In this document: positions 48,174 through 59,600 of the stretch, piece by piece
Numbering within the stretch: the stretch's first letter is position 1
Layout: every line of letters starts with the position of its first letter
Source: Lottia gigantea
Taxonomy: Eukaryota; Mollusca; Gastropoda; Lottiidae
DNA: 64,000 nucleotides
Reading direction: 5' to 3'
NCBI RefSeq assembly: GCF_000327385.1
Contig: NW_008708400.1
Location: 4,986,385 to 5,050,384, forward strand
Made by a program: the position numbers and the translations under genes
Notes under the pieces: model-generated
Told to the model about the DNA's origin: nothing
Database searches by the model: none
The model's input: the letters and a program-made list of their open reading frames with translations, nothing else

Positions 48174-49287
48174 ATTCATTTCTTACACAATTTGTCTGCA
48201 CGTCACAGACCAGTAAATGAATGAATGATTTGTCGCCATGATCATTTCGTATGTTTGTCTTGAAACGTGGACTATTCAAACCGAAAGTTAGCTATAGGCC
48301 CAAATCTGTTTGCGGCGTAAGAACCATTTTAATTTATTTTAAGTTATTACTGAAAAGATATTAGTCTGGCTTATGTATTTGAAAAGATATTTAGCAATGA
48401 AATAATTATACATTGTGATGCCAGTTTTACAATATTTGAAGATTATTACTTGAAATTCTTGATTTTTATTTTCTTGTATTGAGGGTTTTGTGTAAGAAAC
48501 TTAAATCTGTCAAGGGTCGAGCTTTGTTTCCAGATATATTATCCTAACTGTATTATTTTAACAAATGTTTTTGGTGAATATTAATGATATTGTTCGATCA
48601 TCTTTAAGTCTTAATCTTTTGATTATGTATGTAATGTATAATTCAGAGCACTGGTCCGCTTTTTTATTGGACTGAAAATCATGAGCAATTTGATTGTTGA
48701 TGAAAATATATATATGCATTCGATGCCATATTGAAATTTGGATTGGTTCTCCGAAGGTTCCAGGGTAGTCCATTTGAGCTGATCCTGATATTCTTACATA
48801 GAAACATTCAACTTGTTATATTGAAATCATTAACTATGCACTCTATTTTGTGGCGTAATGTTACTAATTGATTGTTATCATTATATAGATACTATGTAAC
48901 CGGAAATTGTATTATTATTTATTTTGTTAAGTAAATGAAAATTATAATATTTGTCTTTTACTCCGACTTTTTAAATGTTTTCCTTCTTGATGTGTCGAAT
49001 TCCTTCTTGATGTGTCGAATGGAAGCAACTGTCAATTAGATCTAAAGCATATTTGAAATGTATGGGCCATCTAAGATATTTGCGCAGATCCGATTCAATG
49101 CGTTTCTTTTGCTTTATCGTCTGCTATAGTGAGCAAGAGCTATGGGGCATTGATTGTAATTAACCAACTTTGAAGGTTACCGTAAAGTTTTAAAATAATA
49201 GGGGCAATAAATATATAGGGGATATTTTAAACATGATACAAAAATAAATAGTTTAATAATCATTGATCAAGATAGAATAGTTAGGGA
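48174..49287. other. Convergent 3' UTRs of the bromodomain and FABP genes
   Basis: No exon is seen. A 20-bp tandem duplication, TTCCTTCTTGATGTGTCGAA, lies at about 48979-49020. AATAAA at 49206-49211 on plus may end the bromodomain transcript, and TTTAAT at 49252-49257 (ATTAAA on minus) may end the FABP transcript, in which case the two 3' ends overlap. Confidence 0.45.
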
Positions 49288-51009
49288 TTATACTTTTTCA
49301 TACGTTCTTGTTGATGTCACATCTCCACAACTCATAACCTGGAGAAAAAAGTTTTTTGATATTAATATTGGCAATCTGTATTACTTGTCGAGGTGAACAT
49401 TCTATGTATGATGCGTCTATACAAATAAAGAAACTCAACGACTGTAGTCTGAAACCTGATAACTTTTTAGACGCTCTGACAGATATTTTTACTTTGGGCG
49501 CAAACGTGCGTGATACCTCGTAAATTTATTTAGTTATATATACAGAGTTATGGACAGCTGCTCATCTTCATGGCCATGCGACTCAGACGGGAGAAGTCTG
49601 GGTGTCAGAAACTAGTAATAGCGTTACAATTGAAACTTTCATACATCCAAATATACGATATGATTCTCCGTGGAGTACCTGCACCAAATCATAATCTGTA
49701 GTACAATCTTGCGGTTTTTTCCAGGTGGTGAAGTAAAATGTTAAGGCTGCATACGTTTTGTTCTGACATGGAAATAACACACGCGAACGTAGTTCACAAT
49801 AATTTTGAATCTCTTCCCTGAAGCCTTGAAAAAAGGCTTTACATTTCAAAAAAGCCCTTTAATCACATTTAAAAATGTGATATGAAGGCTTTGGAGAAAC
49901 ATTGTAGTTTTTCGACTTATATATGCTACGTTCATATGTGTTATTTCCATGCCAAAACCTTACGTAGTTTCGTGTCGGTATAGCTGTTGACGATATTCGG
50001 ATTTATGATAGATACACACTTACCATTTTCATATTATCACCGTCTAAACATCGAATAATCTTAGCTGTATATGGTCCACTAACATTTTCTATAATCTGGT
50101 TATCTTCTACAGAATAAACTGCCTAGGACATAAAATGGCATTCAAAAGATTACAAAAATATGGACATATTCAAGTAGAAAGATATCGATAGACGAGACCA
50201 AGCTCTGTGAATATTTCAGCTGTCTTGCAATATTTGTAGATAATATTAATGAATAACGGGAAAAAAACAGGTTATGTACTATCATACTGTACGATGATGT
50301 AGACTTGGTGTTTAAGACTAACCTCTCCAACTGGAATTGAAGTATTTGAACATACTATGTTCTCTTACCTTGGTCTCTCTACCATCTAAGGCTCGAACGT
50401 CAATTTCGTTATTACACACTGCCTTGACTTCACTGGAAGCTACAGGCGTGTTAGTTTTAATCCGAATATTCTCGCCGTTGATCTCTATTTCCTGAGTAAT
50501 GTTATTTTCTGGTGTGAGGAGTTTTAAAGCTCTTGGTATATCTTGAGACGAAACATCTGATGAAATAAAAGATACAGATACTGCTCTAACATATTTCACT
50601 ATAGTTACTTGGCAAATTTTTGTAAGAAAGAATATCTTTACCTCAAAGGACTTGAACTTGAAAGGAACTTCTGTGACAGTATAACATGCGCACGGACATG
50701 ATACAGGGTACCATTCTAAGCACGATCGACTCATTGCTATAAGTGATTCGGATTACAGGGTGGATAGCGTGGAAGAATGCAACATGTGCTTCCAACATTG
50801 ATAAGGCCAATAAGCGAGTTGTCTTTCTACTGTTTAGTAAAGGTAGCATACTACAATACATCCCCCCCCCCCCCCTCCTCAACTTATAATTTGCAATAAG
50901 GGTAAAAAAAATCATATTGTATTATGCACATTTACTTACTTATCGCCCCTAAATATTCCTCGAAATTCTCCACGCTAAGAAGTTTCCACGTTCCGTTTAA
51001 AGCCGCCAT
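49288..51009 (-). CDS. FABP: Intracellular fatty-acid/retinoid-binding protein (FABP family)
   Basis: Cytosolic carrier of fatty acids or related hydrophobic ligands in a ten-strand beta-barrel (family knowledge). Four exons (51009-50940, 50556-50369, 50122-50024, 49338-49288) join in frame to 135 residues, the usual FABP length and exon number. Evidence: N-terminal LNGTWKLLSVENFEEYLGAI, the central strands IRIKTNTP and LDGRETKAVYSVED, and the C-terminal GDVTSTRTYEKV. The last contains the R-x-Y pair that in FABPs contacts the ligand carboxylate. No signal peptide. Ligand preference cannot be read from sequence alone. Confidence 0.93.
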
Positions 51010-52744
51010 ATTGTCGTCTGCAGTCGAATGATCTTATGAACTATTATGTAAAGATAACAGGAGAGATATGGAAGGTTTTTCAAACGAGCGACTTGTATGA
51101 AAGGCAGATTACATTTTGTGCTATGGTAGCTTGGCATTTAAAATAGTTTATGGCTATGAAAGTCATTGAACAACTGGCATTTCTTGCCTCTTGAAGCAGG
51201 GGTATATTCGATTGTAATGAAAATAATACCCGAATCGTTGTCGTCTGTAGTCCTACTTAAATTTGAATATGTGTGTGTATACTTTTGAAATGGAATTTGG
51301 ACCATCAGATAAAGACAGTCATCTTTGCGAAGATAACAAATTAGTTTTCTATCTCATGTTTATATTCAAATAGACAACTATAATATGATAATTTTACTAT
51401 GACCTAATTTCAACTTGGGTGACCTTATACTTGAACCTTAGATAAAGTATCTCGCAACGATGGTACTGTCGAGGTCATCTAGATATATTAACTGTAACTG
51501 GTGGGGAAATTCTAAAACATTGATTTTGCCACGTAACCAAACCAAAAAGCCACAGAACTCTGCATTGCACAACCATGTCACAATAAAATACCTCTTGACC
51601 ACCGAAGGCGCCACTGTGCCAGTCTTCTGGATCGTTTGGGCGCGTTTCATTCAAAGTTGGTTTCTTGCAATCAGTCAGTTTTTAAATTGTTCCAATCATT
51701 TACCGATGACGGATGCACCTAACTACAATTATATATACTCCTACAAAGACGACAAAATCTGACGCACCCAATCCGCTCAATAACAAACGATATATCAGTG
51801 GCTCAACAAGATAAGTGAGGGCAGCGGACTAAAGTGAGTTGGGACCTCCCCACGGAAAATTCATTTTTAACATAGGCCCTATATTCTCCTGCAGTTTCTT
51901 CTTGAGGTGGGACCCACCCGATTGGGACCGTGGACTTTAGTAGTTTAGCCACTGTTGAATATATTTCCTTATTTATAGAAATAGCAAAAATAGTTTGGTA
52001 AGGGAATGAAGCTTTGCACTTTGAAGTATTATCTTATTAAAGAAGAACGGTTAAAACTCTTCGTTTGGACATCAGAGAACAGCTATGTCTAGTTTCTTAC
52101 AGAAGGGACGAGCACACCACAATTCTGTTCTCTTCTAGTTATAATATCATAAAAAGCAATAAAAACCACACTAATAAATATATAAATTCGATTCATCAAT
52201 CAGTATCAATCAAGCAATCGAGTAAAATTAAACATTTATTATCATTTCAAATACATAACAATAAATATCTTATATCAAAAATAAAGACACGATCATTTCC
52301 TTCTCTGTATATACGTCAATAATGGCGGAAACTTTCCCTAAATATTAGCCAATGTGAGACCTGCTACATGAAGGTCAGACAGGCTTAGTTTTTATTGATT
52401 GATAGGTCTTGTTTGATCCTTTCCTGGACATCCAATATTCTATATTCACATTGTATATAGATAATCAAATAATACTAGACAAGATTTTCGCTTTCGGTTT
52501 CACTGTTCTCTTACTGGTCATTTCTTTCAATGTCTCATATTATGTGTTTCAAGAACACCGAGATTAACTGTCTGGTATGTTTCTGTTTTGAGGTTTGTTT
52601 TTGGTCATTGGCATCCGCGTGAATCTTAATTCAGTCAAGATCCTTTCTGACATATTTAAACCTAATAAGACACTACTTGTTAAATTGTTTTTGTGAATCC
52701 ACAACCATTTTACTGTATATTATTGCAAAGAACCGACCAAATTT
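51010..52744. other. Intergenic upstream of FABP
   Basis: The FABP promoter should lie within the first few hundred bases; the start ATG sits in GACAATATGGCGG. Overlapping frames at 51438-51762 on both strands have no splice sites or motif I recognise. The rest is AT-rich and I see nothing else. Confidence 0.4.
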
Positions 52745-53724
52745 TTACCCTCGCAGAGCGGCTTTCTCTTCAGCTTCTCTGTGTCTCTGTATCAATCTTC
52801 GTAGTCGTCTTCGTCTTCTACTGCTCTCCATTCTGTCTTTCCTTTCGGAATGTAGCGTATGCCTGTGTCTTCTCCCGCTTCCAAAGAAATCATGAGAATG
52901 AGAATGATCCAGTCGACGTCGTGATGGAAATGCGTGGTGGTCATGGGGATAAAATGGTGGTCTTTGCAAAGCATTAAAAGTTGACTGAGGAGCCAGTCCA
53001 ATTGGCCTTTGTATATATCGTGGTGTGGCTGATATTCTCAGTGGTATGCGATAAGGAACTACACCAGGAGCACTTGGTGAAATTATATGTCTATCAAATA
53101 GAGATGTTTCTAAAAATGCAGTCGATCTGGGTTGTAAATCCAAACTTGGTCCAGAAATGTAAATACTTCTTCCTGAAAAAGTAAATGAAGACTAATCTAT
53201 ATGAGCGACAAAAGTAAATGTATCTTTAAAAAAGTAATGATTATACATTCAAATCAGTTTTTTACTTCTGATGGGTGCTTCACAATATTGTAAATCTAAT
53301 TTTGGAAAATTGTGACGTAGTCCATAACTTGTCTTTCATTTCATAAATTTCTAGTAATCAATATTATTGTTAAAGCTATTTTTTGAAAAATTGATATTAT
53401 TTAAAGAAATCATTGTATCATTTTCTTTATTCGCTTAATATATATGCTATCTCCGTTTTCCACTCGTGTTTACACACAAAAATCCTTCATCAAAGTAAGG
53501 TTAAAAATGGGAAACTCAAGGGGGCTTTTTCGTTAATTTGTTTATGCCCCTGTAAGCATCACGAGCCAGATTCCAACTGAATTGAGGACACTTGAACCAG
53601 GAGTCTTTATTTGAAAAACCTTCAAAAAAACTCAAATTATATGAAATAAAATAGTGAAAGCATGCTTACCTATAGTAGTGGCTACAAAGCTGGAAATAAC
53701 CGTTATCAAGATAGCAGGCTTCAT
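52745..53724 (-). CDS. Secreted His/Arg-rich protein, unknown family
   Basis: Two coding exons (53724-53670 and 53172-52745) join in phase 1 to 160 residues. Residues 1-19 are a clear signal peptide (MKPAILITVISSFVATTIG). The mature part begins RSIYISGPS, continues with proline and aromatic residues, then PHDHHAF and DHSHSHDFFGSGRRHRH, and ends with a strongly basic helix (SSRRRRRLRRLIQRHREAEE). His clusters suggest metal binding and RR pairs suggest proprotein cleavage; both are inferences. A splice acceptor at 53758 lies in the 5' UTR, so there is a leader exon upstream, possibly driven by the TATA box at 55138-55145. I recognise no domain. An in-frame TTG within the second exon is not a start. 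It is in head-to-head order with the secreted gene at 56684. Confidence 0.7.
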
Positions 53725-54129
53725 TTTGTCTGTATAATGATCGGCCGTTCATCTAATTCTGTAATACAAGACATTGTCTAAAATACCCCAAAGTTCGTGA
53801 CTAATCAATTACAATTGAACAATGGTATCTGTATATAATTCATACATACGTATTATTATTATCTTTTAAGGCGACAGTTTAAGCTATCACTGTATTCACA
53901 ACAGACATAAATGTTTGTTGTAAAATAATATTTTGATGTATGATGAAGACCTTGTGAAGACTTTGTTATTAGTTATTAGTAACTAGTTATTTTACAGTAA
54001 TTTATTTTTCCGAAATTTTTTGATCGAGGTTGGAAATTAAAACAGTAACAGCATATGAAATAAAATGACATATGACATATAATAATGTCATATCAAGAAT
54101 AAGAGAAGCCAAGTGGTTGTCTAGATACG

Positions 54130-54660
54130 CCCACATCCCTGTTACATTTTCAGTATATCAACGGCTGTCACCAATCTGCGTCAAATCGTACAAAAAATCG
54201 TGCAAGATATTGTTCATTTAAACAAACAGAAAATTTAAAAACATTCTGACATTAACTGTCACCTCTATTATATCGCGTTCACAAGCTAACAAATTTTGAT
54301 GCGTTTTTATTAAGTCAAGGGGCATCAACTCAACTTCCGTTGATCAAAAAATCATCAAATTTGAACATGTCCAAGATCTCATCATAATAAATGGTCACGC
54401 CAAATTTCATTTAAATCAGATGAAAACTGTAGTCTCTAATGTGTTCACAAAGTTTTACGCATTTTTCCTAAGTCAAGGGCAATAACTCAAAAACCTTTCA
54501 TCGAAATATCTTCAAATTCGAACTTGACCAAGATCTCATGCATAATGATCACACCAAATTTCATTAAAATCAGATAAAAGCTGTAACCTCCATTGTGTTC
54601 ACAAGCCATATGTGGACCGACGGACATGGGCGACGACAATAAATGTAATGTAGATACATA
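54130..54660. repeat. Interspersed repeat with internal tandem units
   Basis: Two units of about 140 bp contain GTGTTCACAA, GTCAAGGGGCATCAACTCAA or GTCAAGGGCAATAACTCAAA, GACCAAGATCTCAT or its variant, and CACCAAATTTCATT. The left edge shares CAGTATATCAACGGCTGTCA with 6676. It ends near GACGGACATGGGCGACGACA. Such units are common in molluscan genomes (general knowledge). Non-coding. Confidence 0.7.
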
Positions 54661-54730
54661 GCGAATTATAACCAGCATTTAAAGATATTACCGATATTAG
54701 ACAATGTCTGAAAGATTCTCACCGGAAACA

Positions 54731-54769
54731 ATATGTATGTATATGTATGTATATATATATATATATATA
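54731..54769. repeat. TA-rich microsatellite
   Basis: ATGTATGTATATGTATGT runs into about 20 bp of TA dinucleotides. Confidence 0.9.
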
Positions 54770-55137
54770 GAAATAAATAACAGAATATTTGAGCTATTCG
54801 TAATCAATATTCCGAATTCGAACATAGGCGTTGTAGTATGTTTCTTTAACAGCGGTCGGTAAATTTCAGTTATTTTTAGGTCACTAGATGGGACTGATTT
54901 CTTTCAAACAATTTCATTGTCATAACACGTCAAAGTTAGAGAAATCTATAAAATAGACTTGAATTTTAGGTACTTGGTGTAAGCGTCGACACAAGCCTGG
55001 AAAATTAAATCGATCTTCGTATTAACTCACCAATTTAAATTGAATGCTATCTTTAATCCGATATACAAGCTAGGTTTTCATCGTGTCCAGTGAAGAAGTC
55101 TAACTGATGTAAGAGGTTTTTCTGGTCAGTCTAGGAT

Positions 55138-55145
55138 ATTTTATA
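55138..55145 (-). promoter_or_regulatory. Candidate TATA box of the minus-strand secreted gene
   Basis: On the minus strand TATAAAAT is followed about 35 bp later by TTACATCAGTTAGA, an initiator-like context that shares CATCAGT with the candidate promoter at 15619. It lies 1.4 kb upstream of the splice acceptor at 53758, which requires a leader exon. No transcript evidence is available. Confidence 0.35.
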
Positions 55146-55159
55146 CGACATTCAAACAG

Positions 55160-56240
55160 TAGTCGCATTGTATAATTGGTAATGTGCTCCAGACGACGTA
55201 TGTACGTGCGTAACCCTGACGTGTTTGTTGTAATTTATAGGTTCTGGGATATGTTATGAAAGGAAGGTGTTATCTAATGCATATGCGCTGTTCATGAAAC
55301 ATATGTTAGGTTACAAATGAAGACCTTTCCTTGTAACTGATTATCATTTATTGTATAAATTGTTTACGTTTAAGTAGATATTAACAACACTAAAATCAAG
55401 AGAAATATGTATCTCACATTAGAAATAAACTCTAGGCATTTAGTTGTCGATTTGATATTCTAAATATCAAAAGATTTTAATTCAAACTTACAGTAACAGA
55501 AAAAACGTCCATTGTGATCCTCAAACAGATTTTCCGAGGCATACCCAAAATGTCAAGTATAAAACAAAAATTTTATGTATATAGCCAATTCAATCAATGA
55601 AAAAATCAAATACAAAAATAAGACAAGAGCTCCCTCAATTGGATGAAGAAGTATCAACTTTTTTATTAATCAAATTTCATGACAAGGGTCAATTATTCGC
55701 CAATAATGTCAATAAATGATGGATAATTACTAATGAGATTGTTAAGTACGATTTTTCATTATATATTTTTTTAGGAGACAAAATTAAGAGATATCTCCTA
55801 TTCATTTTGAAATATAAAATAATAAAATTTTCTTCAAATTTGTTATCATTGACTGAAAATCGTGGAACTTATTGTACTTACAAACGACAAAAAACATGTG
55901 ATATAAAGATAAAATACATTATTTACAAACATCAAAAACTTTATGTAAAATTTGAATAATGTGGAACATTCAGAGGGTGTATAGGATGTTGATTATATTT
56001 TGTGTTTTTATTATGTTTTCAATCATTTTTGTATACTACAATTGAATAATAGTAGCTGTAATACAATACAATTATGTCTTATATTCGAGATATTACTTAC
56101 TACGGCTAACCCTGGGGCTAGGAAACCCTTAATTGACATTATAAATACTTTTATTAGACAAAACTTGGTGTCATATTATGATTGAGTGACCATTTTGTTC
56201 ATCTGTCACAGTTGGGGATGAACTCACGTCATAGTACTAT
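55160..56240. other. Divergent intergenic region between two secreted genes
   Basis: About 1.1 kb of AT-rich DNA separates the two candidate TATA boxes. I see no exon. The open frame at 56000-56185 lacks splice support or motifs. Shared regulatory sites would be expected here if the pair is co-expressed. Confidence 0.35.
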
Positions 56241-56243
56241 TGT

Positions 56244-56295
56244 TATAAATAAGGTACATCTGTAAAACTTTATTTATCTGCTTGTAACCATCAAG
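56244..56295 (+). promoter_or_regulatory. Candidate TATA box and leader exon of the plus-strand secreted gene
   Basis: TATAAATA at 56244-56251 would place transcription start near 56275. A donor, CATCAAG followed by GTAGGAC, ends a short leader at 56295. The coding exon at 56684 begins immediately after a strong acceptor (TTCTTACTTTCAG), which requires such a leader. The intron would be about 390 bp. Confidence 0.5.
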
Positions 56296-56683
56296 GTAGG
56301 ACAATCTCTATTTATTGTTACAAATTTCTTATCCGACTTATTGACCATTTTACATTTGTTTTCCATTGGAATATTGCTGCTAGAGTTAAAGATGAAGGAA
56401 GTACGGAACAAAATTTGCTATCAATCACATTAAATTTTTGAGTGGACAGAAGACCAATTTTTGTCACAATGCGTGGAAATACCATTGTTTAGCCCATTAC
56501 CATGTTCCTTCAGCAACGATGTGCGACATTAAATGTAATAAACGTACAACGTTGGTAAAGAAACATGGCCCCATAGTTTTTTAATGCTGCCTGAAAACAC
56601 ATTTCCTATATGTTTCCCTTGGTTTCTTCTTGAACGTTTCTTAAGGCAGGATAGTCAGCTAATCGTACACTTCTTACTTTCAG

Positions 56684-59600
56684 ATGCTGTCTTTTATTAC
56701 CCTCCTTTGTGTAGCATATGTAGCCCAGGCCGCAATATATCACGGACCCAGTGTTGGTCATTCACCATTTCTTCACGGACGACAACAAGTAACAGGTAAG
56801 GTATGTGACCTAATGCCTTTGGCATGGTTCTGATTTCAAAGCATCATCAAAATAAATGCGCATGGATCGATTTCAGGAACAGTAAGAATGTCTTAGTTAT
56901 ACTGCAGAAGTGTTATAATGGTAATAACACTTCTATGACATCATTGACAAAATTTTAGGAAATGGAAACGTCTGAAGTTTTGTGCCTGATAAATACCGGC
57001 TATACTCCCGCAATTTTTCCACAAACTTCCTCCTATGCCATAATGAAAATTTTTTTTTCTGGAAAATAGACAGAAATCCATGTCAAATTAACAATACTAA
57101 TGAACAATGCAGATTGAAACATTGATTGTTTTTCAGGGTATTCACGACATGGAGACCATATTGATGCTCACGTCAACACACATGGTAAACAATTCATTCA
57201 TTCGTTTTTTCTAGAGAAGTAGTTATATATCGTCATATACATAACGATCATTCTGATAACTTTATAATATAATATGTGACTTGTGGAAATCTGTGAAGTA
57301 AAATACTCAAACGAATTAGTCCTGTCATTTGCAGCGAAAACTATCCCCGATCGATTAGTCCAGCACGAATTAGACACCTCGAAAATTGGTCGCATCTCTG
57401 TTTTCCAGTTATATATGCCAGAAGAAAATATAATAATCCAACCAATGCAGGTCCGTTATAGCCAAACCCAATTGTTCGGAGGGGCAAGTTATATATCCGG
57501 AGGGGCAATGGAGTAACATGAATAGGGGTCAGGATCAGGTTCTACTTCTGAGTTGTGTACAAAAAAAACCATAAAATTGAGTTTCGCTATATAAAAGTAT
57601 GTTGTATTTCAGTTGTCGATAGATTTGGAAGAGTTAACGTGCAACGCGACCACGTTCCAGGTAAGACATTTTCCTCATGTCAGTGAATAGAAAAAAAAAT
57701 TCTTGTCGTTCCGATGGGGAAATAAAACTTTGTGCTACAGTCTGTGGTTAAAGATCCCTCGGCAATTTGAAATCAAAAAGTGTAGGCTAAGACCGCTGTC
57801 CTGGAAAAATTCCCTCATTGCACACTACGTGGCGTTACCCATCTTCATGAACACATAATGTGCAGAAAAGTAAGACGTACAACTCCATTTTATTTTATTT
57901 AGCGTTTTTAAAATTTAAGGATTAGACATGAGTTTATCCAGAATTCCAACGATGCTTTTTTTTCGCACCACAACACACAATAATCTTCCAAGGGATATAA
58001 GTATATTTGAAACGTATGTTGATGCAAAATACAAGACATAAAACCCAGTTCATTTTTTCAGTTAGTGGCGGTGCACCTTTAATTGGAGGCTACAATCCCA
58101 TTGGAGGCTACAATCCCATTGGAGGGTACAATCCCATTGGAGGCTACAATCCCATTGGAGCCTACAATCCCATGGGATTCGGTGGTTATCCTTACGGATA
58201 CAACAACTACAATAACTTAAACAATATAGGCATTTTTGGCAGAAGACGATTTGGTCTCAGATCAAGACTGGGCCATGATCATCATCATGATCATCACATT
58301 CGTAAGTCAAATTTTATGCAGTTCTTTTCAGTCCACTTCTTGTGGAAGAGCGAGAATTATTCAACAGCCACAGATAGTACAAAGATATATATTGACAATG
58401 ATGTATAATTGACCAATATTTACCAAAAATAATGTATAATTGACAGCTAACAATAATATAAAGTTGACAACTGACAATAATGTATAATTGACAGCTAACA
58501 ATAATGTATAATTGACAGATATATCAACAATAAAGTATAATTGATCGATATTTGCTAACAATAATTGACCGATTTTTACTAACAATAAAGTATACGTGAC
58601 CGATATTTACCAACAATAATGTATAATTGACAGATATATAATGTATTTGATCATTGGTTGAATGATACTATTGATTGATTCTATTACAATTTAATTCATT
58701 ATCAATTGTAACACCACACCTTAATCAAACAATCAGTTATAAAACTGCCCAAATATATATGTAGATATTAGCATTGAATTTTTCCCAAAGTGATGAGAGT
58801 TGACAAACTTAATGGCATTGAAATAGTTGGAAAAGGTTGCCTGAGGAAGATAATACCCAGGAAAAGGACTAATGTATATTTTCCGTAATCTTAGCGTTGA
58901 TTTCGAGTCCTTTATTATGACTTAGATATATGTAATTTACAGGAAGTAGGAGAGCAGCTGTAGTACCAATGGCAAGATATTCACTTGACCACATTGATAG
59001 TAAGTGGTCATTATTATATAACTTCTGTATCAATGATATTATAAAATAGTTTTCTTTTCTTATTTCAGACTAAGTAAAAATAGCAGGTAATGGAAATTCT
59101 GAAATACATATTTAATCACAAACTATTAACTAAGCATCCGCTGACACTAACCGGAAGTTTAGGACGAATTGTCAGACGTTTTTGGCGTCACATCAGCTTC
59201 ATAAGACTTCAAATTTTAATTTTCGAAATGAAGCATTAGCAGATACATCCAGATCATTCTAACCTAAACTTCCAAATTCAGCAAATGCCAAATTATTGCA
59301 TAATACTAATACCACCTGCTTTTATACTTTATTGCACCCATTCATTTCTAACATTCTTTAACATTAAACAAATTCCAGCTTCCAGCCAAAGCGCAGTCGG
59401 TGTAGGGGCGAAATTTGTCGATAGCAGATTTGGAGGGCACAGTTCTCCAAATGGCGAATTACACAGAAGGCAACTATGGACTACTGGTAAGACTTATATT
59501 GCACACCGTATATGGGAACAACCTTCACATCAGTCTCCAGAGACATTCAGACAGGGTAGTTACAAGCACATAAAAATTGCCAATGGTTTAATATCACCAA

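Larger units (their letters stand above)
53759..55114. other. Probable 5' intron of the minus-strand secreted gene
   Basis: If the TATA box at 55138-55145 drives the secreted gene, this stretch is its first intron. It contains the interspersed repeat at 54130-54660 and a TA-rich microsatellite. The leader donor is not fixed; GTATAT just downstream of the candidate start or the GTAAGTTTG on minus near 55490 (if transcription begins farther up) are options. Confidence 0.35.

Noticed and set aside
49583-49849. 88-codon frame on the minus strand between FABP exons
   Set aside because: It falls within the last FABP intron, shows no motif and is not needed to complete the protein.
50863-50877. Run of C in the first FABP intron
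   Set aside because: A simple homopolymer tract with no further structure.
51438-51762. Overlapping frames on both strands upstream of FABP
   Set aside because: They mirror each other, have no recognisable domain and no convincing splice sites; kept as intergenic.
58361-58585. 74-codon minus-strand frame with repeated NYTLL motifs
   Set aside because: It is produced by the degenerate intronic tandem repeat.
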